DNA from: Penium margaritaceum
Taxonomy: Eukaryota; Streptophyta; Zygnematophyceae; Desmidiales; Peniaceae
Length of the DNA: 64,000 bases
Assembly: GCA_023375785.1 (NCBI GenBank)
Contig: SZWC01000563.1
Location: 231,448 to 295,447 of the forward strand
Direction of reading: 5' to 3'
Both the position numbers and the translations under genes were made by a program. Shown one piece after another: positions 21,645 to 32,964 of this stretch; within the stretch, counting starts at the first letter, position 1; every line of letters starts with the position of its first letter. The notes beneath the pieces were generated by a model, which was given only the letters and a program-made list of their open reading frames with translations, was not told the origin of the DNA and searched no databases.

Positions 21645-22226
21645 TTAGTCGATCTTGGGTGGCCTCTTGAATGAAGCCAAGTTAAGACATAGGGCAGGCT
21701 GAGTCTGAATGAGCTTGGACACGGTGTCCGAGCTCACATTGCAAAGGCGATGATGCAACAAACATTGGTATTCTAGAGAGAGAATACTGGTGCCAAATAC
21801 AGGTGCAGATGCGGAGGAAGGAGAGGAGGCAGAGGAAGACACACAATAGAGGTCATTGACAACTGAGATACGAAGGACAACGGCACGAGTTTTGAGAGTA
21901 GTCATAGTGGCAGAGTGAGTGGAGCGCTCAATAGAGAGGCCCATCTTGGTACAAGCACAAACAGAAAGTAGTATGAGATCAAGAGCAAGGACAAACAGCA
22001 CATTGGAAATGTAGAAGGGGCTAGACAGACGCTTGAAGCCTACCATCCCGACACCCTGGACAGGTAATGATTGACCAGACTCGGTGGAAACAGACCAAAC
22101 TGACATAACGGGAACGAGTACCACGAAGTCACTACGACGACACGTCATGTGGTGGGTGGCTCCAGAGTCAATGATCCAAGTGCCACTCGCCTCACGATCT
22201 GTCGTCAACATAGAGAAACAGGCCAA
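21645..22226 (-). pseudogene. E4 protease and GAG-pre-integrase
   Basis: A 193-codon frame with the protease motif GTWIIDSGATHHMTC, a VLPVQGVG-like strand (SLPVQGVGMVGF) and the LLHHRLCNVSSDTV zinc-binding segment. Confidence 0.8.
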
Positions 22227-22749
22227 AGAGCACTCTGCTTCTCTTGGATGCTCATCAAATGACTAAGAACAACGATGAACAACACTAATCTATGACTCGT
22301 CAAGCCGGTCAACACTGTCAAGTTTATTGTCATCACAAACTAACTCACCTAGGCCACAAACATCCTCACAGGCAACAAACACACTTGGACAAGCTGTCTG
22401 TAGACCACCAAGCTATGACAACACACTCAGACCTCCTTTAGTATGTAGTGCTAGTAGCTTGCAATGCTCCGCAATTGTGCAATCCTGGGGGTCCTGATCA
22501 TTGCTGCCCCCTTGGGGAACTGACAGCATTTTCTGTTGTTGAGGTCGCGATGTGACGCGCCCGTGCATCGCCGGAAGACACCCACTGTGTGTGCACTGCC
22601 TTGAGGCTGTACATGATCCTGGTCAATTCGAGGGAATGTTGGTGAGCGCTCCGTGTTGTGAAGAGTACCCCTGTAGTTGTAGTAGTGGATAGAGCTTCCA
22701 CTACTAGTACTCGCCAGGTGCTGCTACTGCTCCTGTTACTACTCCTTCC

Positions 22750-23436
22750 TACGTGTCCGCTTTCCCTTCATCTCCAGTGTGGTCTCTACAATGCTCTGAG
22801 TCTGGCCGCTCAACGTAGAAGGTTATGAAGAGGAAACTGTGGAGGTGGGGCTCGTGAAAGGGGACAAATGCATCAGAGGAATTGCAGTCACTGCTACAAC
22901 AAGTGAACTCTGTTGATGGGTGAAAATGGCCTCATGAACTGATGCCGCCTGGAGAAAGTAGCGATGAGCCCAAGGAAGGAGCTGTAGCAACTCTGTCAAA
23001 GCCCGAGGAGATCTTCATGTGGTCAAGTTGCGTCCTGATCATGATGGTGTCAAGGGCCCACGGCTGCGTCATGCCACCAATCCCAAGGCACGGATAAAGG
23101 CGCATGGTGTGCCTCAAGTAGTCAGCCGCGAGCTCTGTAGGACACTGACAGAGGGAGTGGAACTCATGTAGACCAGCCGCTCTCATGACGTAGGTCTCCA
23201 CAGCAAGCAGTTTCAAGGCCAGCTCCCAGCCCTGGCTTGGGTCTGCTCCTGTCCTGGTCCCGATCTCACCAAGAAAGGGTGGAAGTTGACCATGGTATTT
23301 CTTAGCATGGCGTAGAAAAGACTGTGCATCACTCTTGCTTGTGCTTAGACCTGGTGTGCACAGCGTGCCTTGTACTAGCTGTGGTGGTAGGGCCAGACAC
23401 CCTCAGAGTCGGCTCACACCCGAAACAGGGTCTCCC
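22750..23436 (-). pseudogene. E4 gag capsid region
   Basis: The frame at 22932-23216 holds AGLHEFHSLCQCPTELAADYLRHTM, comparable to the E3 capsid segment LLEFNSLHMGE. An upstream DPSQGWELALKLLA stretch matches E3 DPAAAWHILTR. No clear zinc knuckle was found in 22230-22750, which I otherwise leave unassigned. Confidence 0.6.
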
Positions 23437-23895
23437 ACCACTCTCAGCCCTCGTCGTTGTCATGGCAAGGTAGAGGTACCTCAAATTCCTTTGGTCGCCG
23501 CTCTGTGGGGAGGGCAACCTGAGGCTCTGGAGATGCTGGGCAAGGTTGGGAGAGACCACCTGTAAGAGAAACACAACCAAAAGTGAACGTTGCTGAATCC
23601 CGTGGCTGCTGTTGACGATGAGAAGGAGGCGGTTCCTCCTGACGTGTGCTGTGAGGCTCCTCGATNACCACTCTCAGCCCTCGTCGTTGTCATGGCAAGG
23701 TAGAGGTACCTCAAATTCCTTTGGTCGCCGCTCTGTGGGGAGGGCAACCTGAGGCTCTGGAGATGCTGGGCAAGGTTGGGAGAGACCACCTGTAAGAGAA
23801 ACACAACCAAAAGTGAACGTTGCTGAATCCCGTGGCTGCTGTTGACGATGAGAAGGAGGCGGTTCCTCCTGACGTGTGCTGTGAGGCTCCTCGAT
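23437..23895. repeat. Exact duplication of 229 bp around a single N
   Basis: Positions 23437-23665 recur without visible change at 23667-23895, with N at 23666. The flanks continue as one E4 gag/leader sequence. Best read as an unmerged assembly overlap. Confidence 0.85.
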
Positions 23896-23959
23896 GTCCC
23901 CTCAGTAAGTCCGTGATCTCGTGCAACTCGTCGGTCTGATGCAAATGCTGGCAACACAT

Positions 23960-25875
23960 CTCATCCTGCACCCAAAGAAGCTCATGAATTTTGAATGACT
24001 GCGACCGTGGGCTCATGACGCTTGTGTAGGAGGAAGAGGAGGGGTCTGCCACTTTCATGGATTGGTGCCATGGGGCCGCTCAATATGGGTGTAAACGTGA
24101 AAGTTGTCAAAACAAGAAATCGACGACATTTTCTCAAGATATGGAATTCTGAAAGAACTTGATGTTTCAGCCAAAAAACTAGCCAAGTAGTGGTGATGAC
24201 ATCATCACATACAATGATGACATGAGCATGAAAGTTGTCTAAATAAAGCAAAATGTGCAGCATTGATGCCTTAGGTGATGCTGAATGAAATGGTGGTGGG
24301 TGCGTGAAAACAAACAAACAAACAAACAAAAAAACTTAAAAGGCTTGCTGGGCGGAACGACCATATACCCCTCGTTTCGGACAATAAGCCTGATTCCCCC
24401 TTACTCGCAACAATAAGCCCCATCCGGCCGTACATCGGAACAATAAGCCTGATTCATCCCTGCTTTGCAATCCTACGTGGACGCGAATTTTCAGGCGTAA
24501 AATGTAAACGATATACCCGTGTCGTTTGTCAAAAGACAGCATGTCGACGTTGCATGGATGCGGCGTCAACATGCTGACATCACCTTCTTTGGCCCAAAAA
24601 TCACAAAATAATTTACGACTGGGTTTGTGATTTTTTAGAAGCGGTTTGCGAGGAGTTTGCATTGGGGGTCTGAGACTCCCCATGCGTTGAAAGGGAACCT
24701 GTTGGTCCCCGGTATCCCAAGGCCTAGCAAGTGCCCATGTAAAAAAAAAAGAAAAAGATAAACCCTGTGTATAATTAGGAGGTGAGTTTGCGTATTGTTT
24801 GCATGTCAATCAAAGGTAAAATGTCAAACAAAATGAAAAAAATGAACAAATGGGGAAATTTTACCTCCCCATTCTTCAAGCGCCAAGGATTCAACGGAAT
24901 CACTGGCGCTCAAAGACCTCCCCCCCACCTTCCCCCCTCCCCCGCCCCCACAGGCCTCTTGCCACCCACACCATTGCAGTCTCAATCGTGAGGGCCTTGA
25001 TCGGCGGGCGGGTAGGTGGGCCGGTGGGCTGCGAGGGAGGGGGGGAATCCCGGCGGTTCACGAAGTGCCGACAGGCATTTTTGTCATGCAAATCGCAACC
25101 CCCCCTCCCCCCACCCCTCAATGCTATGCCCGATGCCTGATTCTTGATTTTACCATACTCAAGCATGTGCATGCATCACTGTTCGAGCATGGTGAAAATG
25201 GGTGGGAGAAATGGGCTTCCTATTTCCGGACAGCGGCGGATGGGGCTTATTGTTCCTGCGGAGAGGCGAATGGGGCTTATAAATCTGACGGAGGGACGAA
25301 TGTGTCTTATTGTTCCCAAAGAGGGGTATATGAGGGTCACAGGTGACAAAACAGGAGGAATTGGGAATTTTCACCGTTGAAAACATCACGTCTTTGGTCA
25401 TTGCCCGAAATCCAGAGAAATTCTAGATTTGATGTCATTTCTTTGTTTTCGTGTACTCCACAAGGCACAAAAGGAACTGCGAGTGCATGCAATGGACATT
25501 TTATGACCAGAGCTTTCAAAAGAACCCTTAGACATCTTAAATGATATTCATTTGGGTTCTTCACACCCTCACACGTTTGGGGTGGTGGTATGTGCGACCT
25601 GTCTGAAACTTCCAAGAAGCTCCACGCACCGCACAAGGACATCACATGCCCCAACTGTTGCTGGAAATCTTTGGACGACCCTCTGCTGCATTCATGGAAA
25701 TGGAAGTGTTGATGTGGTTGTCGCTTTCTTTACCAGGATATGTCTGCTGGTGTAATCTGCTGCGGCGGGTCGGTCTGGGTTAGTTGGTCCGATCGCGGTT
25801 GTAGCAACAATTCTCACAGATACTGCAACTAATGTGTTTCTGTTGCGCAGCTCAGCGAGGGATGACTTATTATTT
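23960..25875 (-). other. E4 leader, interrupted by T1
   Basis: Non-coding sequence between gag and primer site. It contains a (CAAA)n run at 24310-24333 on the plus strand and two related CGTGAAAGTTGTC/CATGAAAGTTGTC segments near 24090 and 24228. The T1 transposon occupies 24359-25338. The part at 25339-25875 has no recognised gene. Confidence 0.5.
24359..25338. mobile_element. T1: non-autonomous DNA transposon with long inverted ends
   Basis: The first about 120 bp (from GACCATATACCCC) reappear inverted at the right end (GGGGTATATGAGGGTC). Within each end the motif GGGGCTTATTGTTCC and variants repeats two to three times, so the inverted ends are themselves built of subterminal repeats. The interior is non-coding, with C-rich tracts at 24915-24950 and 25098-25120. 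No transposase frame is present, so movement would need an enzyme supplied elsewhere. Superfamily not determined; a clear target-site duplication was not seen. Confidence 0.6.
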
Positions 25876-25883
25876 TGATACCA
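25876..25883 (-). promoter_or_regulatory. E4 primer-binding site remnant
   Basis: The minus strand reads TGGTATCA immediately inside the LTR, matching the first eight bases of the initiator Met tRNA primer site before diverging. Confidence 0.6.
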
Positions 25884-26491
25884 TGAGGAACTACTAGGAA
25901 GCTTCCTAGCCTTGCTGTTGCCGATGTGGTGACACTCTCCAGTCAGCTAGCACACTAGCAAGCAAGCAGGTGAAAGAAATAACAAGGGTTAGGCTAGGAA
26001 GACGCGCAAAGAATCATAAGCTCAAATAACTTAGTAATCTAGAGAGGAATGACAACTAACAAGCATAAATACCTGTGATGGCGGATGGTGGGTGACATAC
26101 GTGACAGTATCAGTTTGTCTTAAAGCTGGTGCAAGACCACTGTTTTAGCCGTGACTATGTACACAGGTATTCGAATGCAACTGTCTGGACCTAGAGATGC
26201 AAAACTCTTGAGCCGGACACTACAACTGGTCACACGTCAGGTCCGGCATTGATCAATGGACACACGATGAAAAACATGCAAATTGGGCTCAAGAGCGAGT
26301 CCACCGGGAAAACTCTAATGACTGTAGAATAGTTGTAGAGCACCCCAGCAAGCACCTGGGATGCCGCAACAACTGTCTATCAGCTGTTGGTGGGTGGAGC
26401 CACCATTCGTCAGTGGTCCAATGACAACTGGGTCCATATCAGTGATCTGCACAAGCATGGAAACGGCCGAGTGGTCACAATAAGTTGTACA
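25884..26491 (-). repeat. E4 5' LTR
   Basis: 608 bp, minus-strand ends TGTACA...TTCCTCA. It is homologous along its length to 46848-47461. Shared blocks include the GCTTCCTAGCC region and the CACCGRGAAAACTCTA region. Position next to a primer-site remnant and upstream of E4 gag assigns it to E4. Confidence 0.65.
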
Positions 26492-26734
26492 TACAGACGC
26501 GGATGACTCATATCAGAACAAGAACAGGGGGAGCACGAGAGGTAGGTTTAACGTCCCCCCCTGCCCCCCCCCCCCCCCCCCCCCCCCTCCACGACGGGGC
26601 AGGAAGCAACCTTGCCTCCGGTCATGGGTTTGCTCGTGGGTGGTGCAAACCACACCTTCTGACACCCCCAATTTGAACCAAGCATGCTGCCAAAAAGTCT
26701 GGTAGGACTCAGGCTATAGGATAGAACCCTGGCT
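26492..26734. other. Spacer with a 24 bp C run
   Basis: Between the E4 LTR and the E5 LTR. A run of 24 C residues at 26564-26587 is preceded by a shorter C run. No gene or recognised repeat otherwise. Confidence 0.6.
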
Positions 26735-27249
26735 AGTCCCCACACATAGTGACCTTTGGACTTGTTTCCACTGCTCCCCATGATGCCGGGATGCTGGACG
26801 GCTACTTCGAAAGCATCAACCTCAGCTGACGCGCCCTCACATGCTTAGTCTTCTTGGTGACCATCTCCTGGGATCCACTTTCCCAGTGGTGCTATCCTTG
26901 CTCATTCATGTTCCAGTTGTGTAGAGTTTCTGTTTTTGCACCTGGTGCTTCTCTTTGTTTGTCATTCAGACAACCGATGAGTCCATACACTTGTCGGGTT
27001 CTAGCCAGTTGTTGTCTTGGAGCTTGTTACAGGGTTGGTCTATTTTCCACCGGTTGGTTGGACTTGTGCATTTTGACACACACGTGTGGATGAGACTATA
27101 TCCTCACACTTGTGCTCATGCTTACTTCTATTCATTCATGCATATCTTTGTTTTCTCTTAACCTTTCATAGCACCTTCTGTCATGTTGTGTTTTATGTAA
27201 CGTGCCCTCCCACATATAATGCTGCTTAGGGAGTTTCTCTGTTCCCTCA
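26735..27249 (+). repeat. E5 5' LTR
   Basis: Aligned with 32451-32964 through shared blocks such as GTGACCTTTGGACTTG, GGTGCTATCCTTGCT and TTTCTCTGTTCCCT. The left edge is blurred; the end at 27249 is set by the following primer-like site. Confidence 0.7.
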
Positions 27250-27262
27250 TGACATCAGAGTT
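27250..27262 (+). promoter_or_regulatory. E5 probable primer-binding site
   Basis: TGACATCAGAGTT directly after the LTR. E8 has a related sequence at the same place (61504-61513, minus). It resembles the initiator tRNA site TGGTATCAGAGCC but with several differences, so the call is tentative. Confidence 0.45.
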
Positions 27263-28180
27263 GTACAAATACATGACCTCTTCCTCCCACCATACAGCCT
27301 ATAGAAGTGGGAACAGAAGCATCTGGGCTGGGTTGGGCTAGGCCGGGTGGGGCGTACAGGCCCTGACAAGATGGAGGCCCTGAGCTGAGGGCTCACGTCA
27401 CATAGTCCTCCAGCAGAGCCAAAGGCGGAATGCTTCCAATGTTTTTTGACAGTTTTCCTTGTTTTGGTGGCCTCTCCGGTGTCAATATGAAGTGGGGGTG
27501 GCAGCGCCTTAGGCCGCCATTGCAGTGACAGACAGTAACGTTTGTAGCCATAGTAGCTGTATCCGACTGCCCTTGTCTAAAAACGAGCAGCAATTTGCAA
27601 TGGTGACAACAACAGATCAATTGCCGCAGTAGCGTTTGAGGCAACGAAAACATCGTTGTGTCGATTAGGAGACCACCAGAAGCCAAAGTAGCCGCTGAAT
27701 TAGCCGTACAAGTAGCATTCATACCCGCTGTAACAACAGAGCAGCAACAGCAGCATCAGCAGCAGTAGTTGAACCTATAGCAACAGCAACATCAGCACCA
27801 GTAGCAACAACAGCTACATTAGCCGCAAAAGCAACTGCATCAGCAACAGCAGTAGCGCTAGTTGTATCAGCTGCACTGATAGATGCAACAAAGCAACAGC
27901 AGCAGCTAACACAGCAAGCTTGTTGCCCACATAGTAGCACCAGCGGTTCCAACCTCACTACACCAGCAATGGCAGGTGAGTTGCGCAAGCAGCAGCATCA
28001 CAGGCCTTTTCTTTTCTTTTGGTTGTCACTCTTTCACTCCTTGGTTGAGACCCGGGTATCCGGGGTTTGTTCCAATGTCCAAAAGAGACTAGTCGTGGGA
28101 GACCTGTCTCAGGTCTTTCTCTAGTATTCTTTTTCTCTCCCTTAATTGTGGTCGAGACCCTTGTGCATGGGAGTCTGACC
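27263..28180 (+). other. E5 leader
   Basis: Non-coding. 27720-27990 is rich in CAG, CAA and CAT triplets. A block at 27390-27430 (CACATAGTCCTCCAGCAGAG) recurs inverted in the E8 leader near 61340-61380, which confirms the family link. Confidence 0.65.
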
Positions 28181-28182
28181 CC

Positions 28183-28650
28183 GTGCAGTGGGAGACCATC
28201 ACCGTCATGTTGCCGGTTGTTCCAGGGCTCGCACTGATGTCCTCGGCGGTCTTTGTACCTCATCCAAGGTGGCAATGTACACCATTACCGTTCTATCCCG
28301 CCATCTATGGTCTGTCCTCTCCTTCCTATGCCCCTCTAGCATGGCTCTGGTCATCACCTTTACCCATCTCTCCTCTATCTATCCTCTCTGGCCCCTCCGC
28401 ATCTCCCGTTGCATTGCGTCATGGTTCGGGCGCATCTGCTCCAGCTTTCGCTGCCCCTCTCCAGTCTCGGCCTCCAGATGCCCCCTCTGGTATGTTTTTG
28501 GCTGACAAGCTTAGGGTCACCATCGTTCATCAGACGGAGCCCTTTGGAGTGCGTCATCTGGTGGGGCTTTGTTGCCTGTGGATTTTATTGAGCATTGTCA
28601 ATCACACTACCTCATCTTATTGCTATGATTTTTGGACATGCTGATCACTC
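28183..28650 (+). pseudogene. E5 gag remnant
   Basis: Weakly preserved. It shares block order with E8 59697-60192 on the other strand, but no zinc knuckle is visible in either copy. The assignment rests on position between leader and protease. Confidence 0.5.
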
Positions 28651-28659
28651 TCCTGCACT

Positions 28660-29950
28660 TGTTTATAGTATCACCCACCCTTGTGTGTCAAGTGGTTTCT
28701 GGATCATCAACGTTGGAGCCACTCATCACATGATGTCTTCTTGTGCCGCGTTTGCCACGTTGCGGCCTATTGGTAACGTACGCTTTGTCCACACTTTCTC
28801 TAGCCAGATGTTTCCAGTCCAAGGTGTTGGTGCTGTCTGCTTTGTCAGTCCATCAGGTGATGTCTTCTTGCCTGATTTTCTCTGTCTCTGCCTTGGATGA
28901 TCAGGACATGGACTTTGTTCCCTCTCGTGGCGTCGACACTGTGTCGTTATCCTGTTCTTTGTGGTCTGTGTTGCAACAGATTGTATTGTGTGTCCTTGTT
29001 TGCACCATCTTCTGCCGCATGTGCATGTTGCTCCCTTGCTTTTCCCGGTGCACACACATTTTCTCTATCACCTCATGTGTCATGTCCATAAAGCCACCAT
29101 CCATAGCCTCCTGCATCATCAGCCTTTCGTTGGTCTTGACCCTAACGCATTCCTTGTGTCCTACACAGCTAACTGCCTTGATTGTCCACAAGGCAAGCGT
29201 CATTCCCCGTCCTTTCCGTCCTTTGAATCCCACATGTTACATGCCTTTGGCTTTGTCCATGAAAAAAAAAAAATAGTCCTCTCCTTGTTGAGTTTTTGGA
29301 GGGTGTCAAACGGTTTGTCTTGTGCCTTGCGGGTGACTTCTCTCACTTTCACTGGATTTTCCCCTTCTCCAAAAAAGAGATGTTGGGCCCATGATCAAGT
29401 TTTAGCTTGTCCAGGCTGAGTGTGCTTGGCAGTGTAAGCTATTAGCGTTTCACTCCAAACGTGGTGGGGAGTTTATGGGTCCCACATCCCGCTTCCTTCA
29501 GTCTCAAGGGTTGCATCTGGAGCTCTCTCCTCCGTATACACACCTAAATGGAGTCCAAAAACGTTGGAACAGTACTCTCGCGGACGATGTTCACACCGTT
29601 CTAGTCGAGTCTGGCCTCTCTCTGTTTTTTGCCTTTGAGGCCATGTCCTACATGATGTGGATTTGAAACCTTGTTCGCCATTGTCTGTCTCTTGTCATGT
29701 CATGCCGTTCGAGGGCTAGTAAGGTCATTGTGATGACCTTTGCCTTGCTCGTGTCTGGGTCAGCATCGCCTATGTTTGGTTCTCTCAGGACCAACACAAT
29801 GGCAAGCTGTCTCCTCAAGTTAGTCTGTGTCCATTCCTTGGTGTCTCCTCTCAGTCCATGGCCTGGCGCTTCTGGGATCCCGAGCATAGTCGGGTTGTCA
29901 AGGTTTGCGATGCTCTTGTCTCTAAGAATATCTTCTCTTGTGATTGTTCT
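28660..29950 (+). pseudogene. E5 protease and integrase
   Basis: SSGFWIINVGATHHMMSSC at about 28690-28745 is the protease region. The LMCHVHKATIHSLLHHQ and CLDCPQGKRHS segments near 29070-29210 are the pre-integrase finger, and the core and SMAWRFWDPEHSRVVK post-core strand follow to about 29900. Confidence 0.75.
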
Positions 29951-30029
29951 GTCCTATGTCTTATACCCACCTATCGCCCTGAGGGAGGTGGTTTATGTGG
30001 AGTATCCTTCAGTGGTGGCTGCACTCTAT

Positions 30030-30420
30030 ATCCCCCATCTATATGAACACCTACATCATCTCCTAATCCATCTACTCCATCACATGCGTCATGTCCTGTT
30101 GCATCCACGCCATTGCCTACATCATCTTCTGTTGTATCTACATCACAGCCTATGTCATCTCCTGTTGCATGCACGCCATCACCTGCATCATTGCCTGTTG
30201 CGTCACCATCATTGCATGTGTCATCTCCTGTCGCATCTACACCAAGACCTATTGCATTTGCATCATCACCGGCATCATCTCCTATTGCATCTGCATTATC
30301 ACTTACGTCATCTCCTAGCACATTTGCTACATCTTCTGATACATTGTCCTTGGTCCTAGCACCATTTCCAACGTCACTGGTTGTGGTCTCATCTATAGTA
30401 GACATAGTTGCACCCTTGTA
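30030..30420 (+). repeat. E5 integrase-RT linker with short tandem repeats
   Basis: Imperfect units of about 33-36 bp built on TCATCTCCTGTTGCATCNAC. The units are unrelated in sequence to the E2/E3 array, yet sit at the same place in the polyprotein. Confidence 0.7.
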
Positions 30421-30430
30421 GCCACCTATC

Positions 30431-31700
30431 TTGTTGTTGTTCATTCATGCTCCTGGTGGTCGTCTGAGGCCCTTGCAGTCTGCGCCTCACTGTGCCCCGT
30501 CTGCTAGTTGTACTACCTTGGCTTGCTCCTTTAGGCCCATGCATTTAGCACGTCCTGTTCACGTCGGTATTGTTGACCCCACACAGCCTACTCCTACCTC
30601 TGGTCTTGATGCTCTTGGCGTGGCGGCAGCTGTGGTGCAGGCTAACGTCACACTTGAATGTTATCTCATTGCTAATGAGTTCCATCCAGCCATTATGACA
30701 GCTGAGTCTACGATACCCCTATTACATCCCTCACTGGCCACCGGACTCGTTGTGAGTGGCACCACGGCACGTGTGCCCAAACCGACCACTATGCACCAAG
30801 CCAAATCCACTGTAGATGCAACACTCTGGCAGCAAACTATGTGCAAGGAGCTTGCTGCAATCTAGGAGCATGGGGTTTATGGGATGGTGAAACTCTTGCC
30901 AGGTCGTAGGGCCATATAAGCTCATTGGGTGTTTTACAGGAAAGAGAGATTCAATGGCTTAGCGGAATGGTACAAGATTGTCTCACGGCCACGGGATTCT
31001 CCCAAGTGGCTGGCATAGACTTTGATGCCACCTTTGCATCTTTTAACAAGTACATAATGGCAAGGGCCCTGGTGAGTCAGGTGGCTCAGCATGATTTGGA
31101 GCTCCTTTAGATAGATGTGAACAATGCATTTTTTCATGATGATCTTGAAGAAGAGATATGTCTCATCCAACCTCAAGGGTTCAAGGACGGCAAAGACAGG
31201 GTCTGGCACCTCTGCGTGGCCTGAAAAAATCTCCATGATATTAGAACCTTGAGATCTCTGCTACCTTGGAGCGAGTAGGGTATAACTGCAGCACAGTCAA
31301 CCTAACTCTTTTTATGAGTGCTTCTTCTACACCCTTTGTTGATGTCCTCGTCTATGTGGACGACGTCTTGGTTGTGTCCCCTGACCCTCAGGCTATCCAA
31401 GCTGTGAAGGATCTTGTCCAGTCAGTATACAGAATAAATGATCTTGGTCTAGCTTGTGTTTTTTTGGGAACAAAGATTGAGCATGATTGCCACAGTTGCA
31501 CACTACCTGTGCATCAGGCTAGTTATGTGAGGATGTTGGGGGAGCATTTTGCTAACCTGTTGGCCACAGTCCCCTCTGCATCCATGCCTATGATTCCTGC
31601 TGGACAGAGGAGGGGCCTTTTGATGTTACAACGTACCTCCAAGTCATCGGATCCCTTTTGTTCCTTAGGACCAAGACACACACACAGGTGTTGCCTTTGA
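30431..31700 (+). pseudogene. E5 reverse transcriptase
   Basis: Recognisable blocks include SGLDALGVAAA and KSTVDATLWQQTMCKELAAI before the RT entry, VAGIDFDATFASFNKY, then YVDDVLVVSPDPQAIQAVKDL and NDLGLACVFLGTKIEHD. Confidence 0.75.
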
Positions 31701-31762
31701 TGTGAACTTCTTGACGTAGTTCTCACAGCATCCATGTCAGATCCATCTAGAGGCTGCATTGT

Positions 31763-32306
31763 GTGTTATTTGGTATGTTGTGTCTATCCCACACCTTGGC
31801 TTGTACTGTTGTGCGTAATCGTGTGTGGTTGTTGATGGATACATTGAAATTTATTTGGCCCACAAGCGTGATGCATGTAGCCGGTCTGGTTACATCTTCC
31901 TTGTCAAAGGCACATGTCTTGTGTAAGAGTGGCATGTATGATTGGGTAGCACGGAGCTTCATTGAGGTTGAGTATATCGCGTTGGGGACTGTGGTTTATG
32001 AGTGCATCCGGTTGTGTCGTCTCATACAATAGCTGTGCCAACCCATCCGCTGCATCAGCATCCTTTATGACAATGAAAACGTGCTCCTTATAACATAGCA
32101 TGATGGTATGTGTCACACGCACACAATGCACATCAAACTTGAGCATCACTTTCTACGCGAGCATGTTTCACGTAGTGATGTCTGTGTCATGGGTGTTGAC
32201 ACCCAGCAGCAACGTGCCGAATTCCTCACAAATGAGTTGTGCACCGGCAAGTTCAAGTTTGTAGTGCATTATGTTGGACTTTGTCTCTACGCTTTTGCTC
32301 CTATGT
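31763..32306 (+). pseudogene. E5 RNase H
   Basis: Includes ARSFIEVEYIALGTVVYECIRL and HTMHIKLEHHFLREHV, corresponding to the AEAEYVAL and TKHINVEYHYV blocks of E3, and QQQRAEFLTNELCTGKFKF at the end. Confidence 0.7.
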
Positions 32307-32438
32307 GATTCATCCCCCGCTCTTGCTTCTTCCTCTTTCTGTCCACAGTTTTTGTGTGGTTTTGTCTTGTGCCCCTTGCTTTGCACTATTGTTGGCATTC
32401 TATGACCCTTGCTCGCTTGTGGTGGCTGGCGTCTACGG

Positions 32439-32964
32439 GTCATGGGGGAGTGTTGGTGTGTCAGTCACGGTGACCTTTGGACTTGTCGCGACTCGCCAGG
32501 ATGCCGGGATGCTTGACGGCTACTTTGACAGCATCAGTCTCAGCTTGCTTGCCTTCACGTACTCTATGGAGTTTTCTCAGTGACCACCTACAAAGGTCTA
32601 ATTTCTCAGTGGTGCTATCCTTGCTTGTTCACAATCCAGTTACATAGGGTTTCTTAATTCTGTACCTGGTGCTTCTTCCAGTTTGTCATTCGGACAACCA
32701 AGGAGGTCGTACACCTGTCAGGTTCTAGCCAGGTGTTGTCTTGGAGCTTGCAGCTGGATTGGTCTATTTTCCACCAATTGGTTTTACTTTTACGTTTTGA
32801 TGCACACATGTGCGTGAGAATACATCCTCACAATTTTCCTATTTGATCTTTCATGTGTATCTCCGTCGTCTCTCCACCTTTCAGAACACCGTCTGTCATG
32901 TTTTGTTCTATGCAGAGTACCCTCTCGCATAGAACGTTGTTTAAGGGGTTTCTCTGTTCCCTGA
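32439..32964 (+). repeat. E5 polypurine tract and 3' LTR
   Basis: GTCATGGGGGAG at 32439-32450 precedes the LTR start TGTTGG at 32451. The LTR is 514 bp and ends TCTCTGTTCCCTGA. Confidence 0.8.

Larger units (their letters stand above)
17785..26491 (-). mobile_element. E4: Copia LTR retrotransposon fossil with insertions
   Basis: On the minus strand: 5' LTR (26491-25884), primer-site remnant, leader split by the T1 transposon, gag, protease, integrase, linker carrying a 0.45 kb insert, RT and RNase H. The 3' LTR is not present; sequence ends against the E3 3' LTR at 17785. Copia gene order is clear. The coding part is heavily broken, perhaps fifteen or more times. A lone LTR of the same family sits at 46848-47461. 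Confidence 0.75.
26735..32964 (+). mobile_element. E5: Copia LTR retrotransposon fossil, old
   Basis: Order: 5' LTR (26735-27249), degenerate primer site, CAG-containing leader, gag, protease, integrase, repeat linker, RT, RNase H, purine tract, 3' LTR (32451-32964). The LTRs differ at more than 20% of positions by eye, making it one of the older copies. Coding sequence is broken many times. E8 on the opposite strand is the same family. Confidence 0.8.

Noticed and set aside
26854-27161. Short frames in the E5 5' LTR region
   Set aside because: They lie inside the LTR and are not conserved in frame with the 3' LTR copy.
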